The translations under genes and the position numbers were made by a program. Source: an uncultured Lachnospiraceae bacterium (GTDB lineage: Bacteria > Bacillota > Clostridia > Lachnospirales > Lachnospiraceae). From it: a DNA stretch of 15,159 nt. This document shows, in pieces, positions 15,021 through 15,159 of the stretch. The stretch's first letter is position 1. Every line of letters starts with the position of its first letter. The stretch is taken from positions 1 to 15,159 of the forward strand of contig CAJTVD010000083.1 of assembly GCA_910579495.1 (NCBI GenBank). Reading direction: 5' to 3'. The notes below the pieces were generated by a model, which ran no database searches, had not been told where the DNA came from, and saw only the letters and a list, made by a program, of their open reading frames with translations.

Positions 15021-15049
15021 ATTATAATAGAATTTTGGGACAATTTCAA
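15021..15049 (-). promoter_or_regulatory. Near-consensus promoter for the DUF5722-like gene
   Basis: Minus strand: -35 TTGAAA (15044-15049, 5 of 6), a 17-base spacer and -10 TATAAT (15021-15026, 6 of 6). The predicted start near 15014 leaves about 27 bases before the ATG at 14987, enough for the AGGGGG ribosome site. The remaining 15050-15159 shows nothing I can support. Confidence 0.7.
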
Positions 15050-15159
15050 TGGTATGTAGAATATTCCAGGTTAATCTATAGCCAGAATCTGCAATATTTT
15101 GTTGTGATAGTGTAACTTTACTTGGGGAATTTTTCCAGAAAATAAAACGGAGCACCTGC

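Noticed and set aside
14988..15155. Longer N-terminus for the DUF5722-like protein (start at 15155)
   Set aside because: It would run through a near-consensus promoter and put 56 residues before a clear signal peptide; 14987 has a strong ribosome site.

Overview
The window looks like chromosomal DNA of a mid-GC, Gram-positive anaerobe of the class Clostridia, most likely a Lachnospiraceae member. The grounds are inferential: strong purine-rich Shine-Dalgarno sequences, sigma-A-like promoters, a Clostridia-type carbamate kinase variant, a DUF5722-like secreted protein, an ECF-sigma/ABC cluster and a large soluble multi-PAS hybrid kinase. I see no RNA genes, insertion sequences, phage genes or CRISPR arrays.

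Layout. (1) 2-940, minus: a carbamate kinase variant, divergent from (2) 1205-2873, plus: metN-metI, the ATPase and permease of a methionine-type ABC importer, overlapping by 11 bases and with no metQ next to them. The 264-base gap between them holds a candidate promoter for each side. (3) 3031-4092, plus: a secreted protein made of four ~65-residue repeats in an A-B-A-B order, with its own promoter and an inverted repeat over the predicted transcription start. (4) 4093-4416: a 324-base non-coding stretch with AT-rich promoter elements and a purine-rich, foldable leader, leading into (5) 4417-6114, an orphan methyl-accepting chemotaxis protein closed by a clear intrinsic terminator. (6) 6270-9634, plus: a four-gene cluster of ECF sigma factor, six-helix membrane protein, ABC ATPase and ABC-2-type permease. 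The first three genes overlap; the permease follows a 116-base gap with stem-loops. (7) 9740-13288, plus: a 1182-residue soluble hybrid histidine kinase with about five PAS-like domains and two receiver domains. (8) 13331-13392: a near-perfect 25-position hairpin that can end transcription from both sides. (9) 13437-14987, minus: a secreted TIM-barrel, glycosidase-like protein of the DUF5722 type, with a near-consensus promoter at 15021-15049.

How the genes may work together. Most transcription units look independent, each with its own promoter or terminator. The one convincing multi-gene module is sigma factor-membrane protein-ABC transporter. By analogy with other ECF modules, the membrane protein, with about 60 cytosolic residues before its helices, may hold or sense for the sigma factor, which may switch on the transporter (inference). 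The hybrid kinase just downstream has no output domain and no HPt, so it must pass phosphate to a partner outside the window. No novel system can be proved from sequence alone. The best candidates for a second look are the A-B-A-B secreted protein, the MCP leader and the sigma/ABC module.
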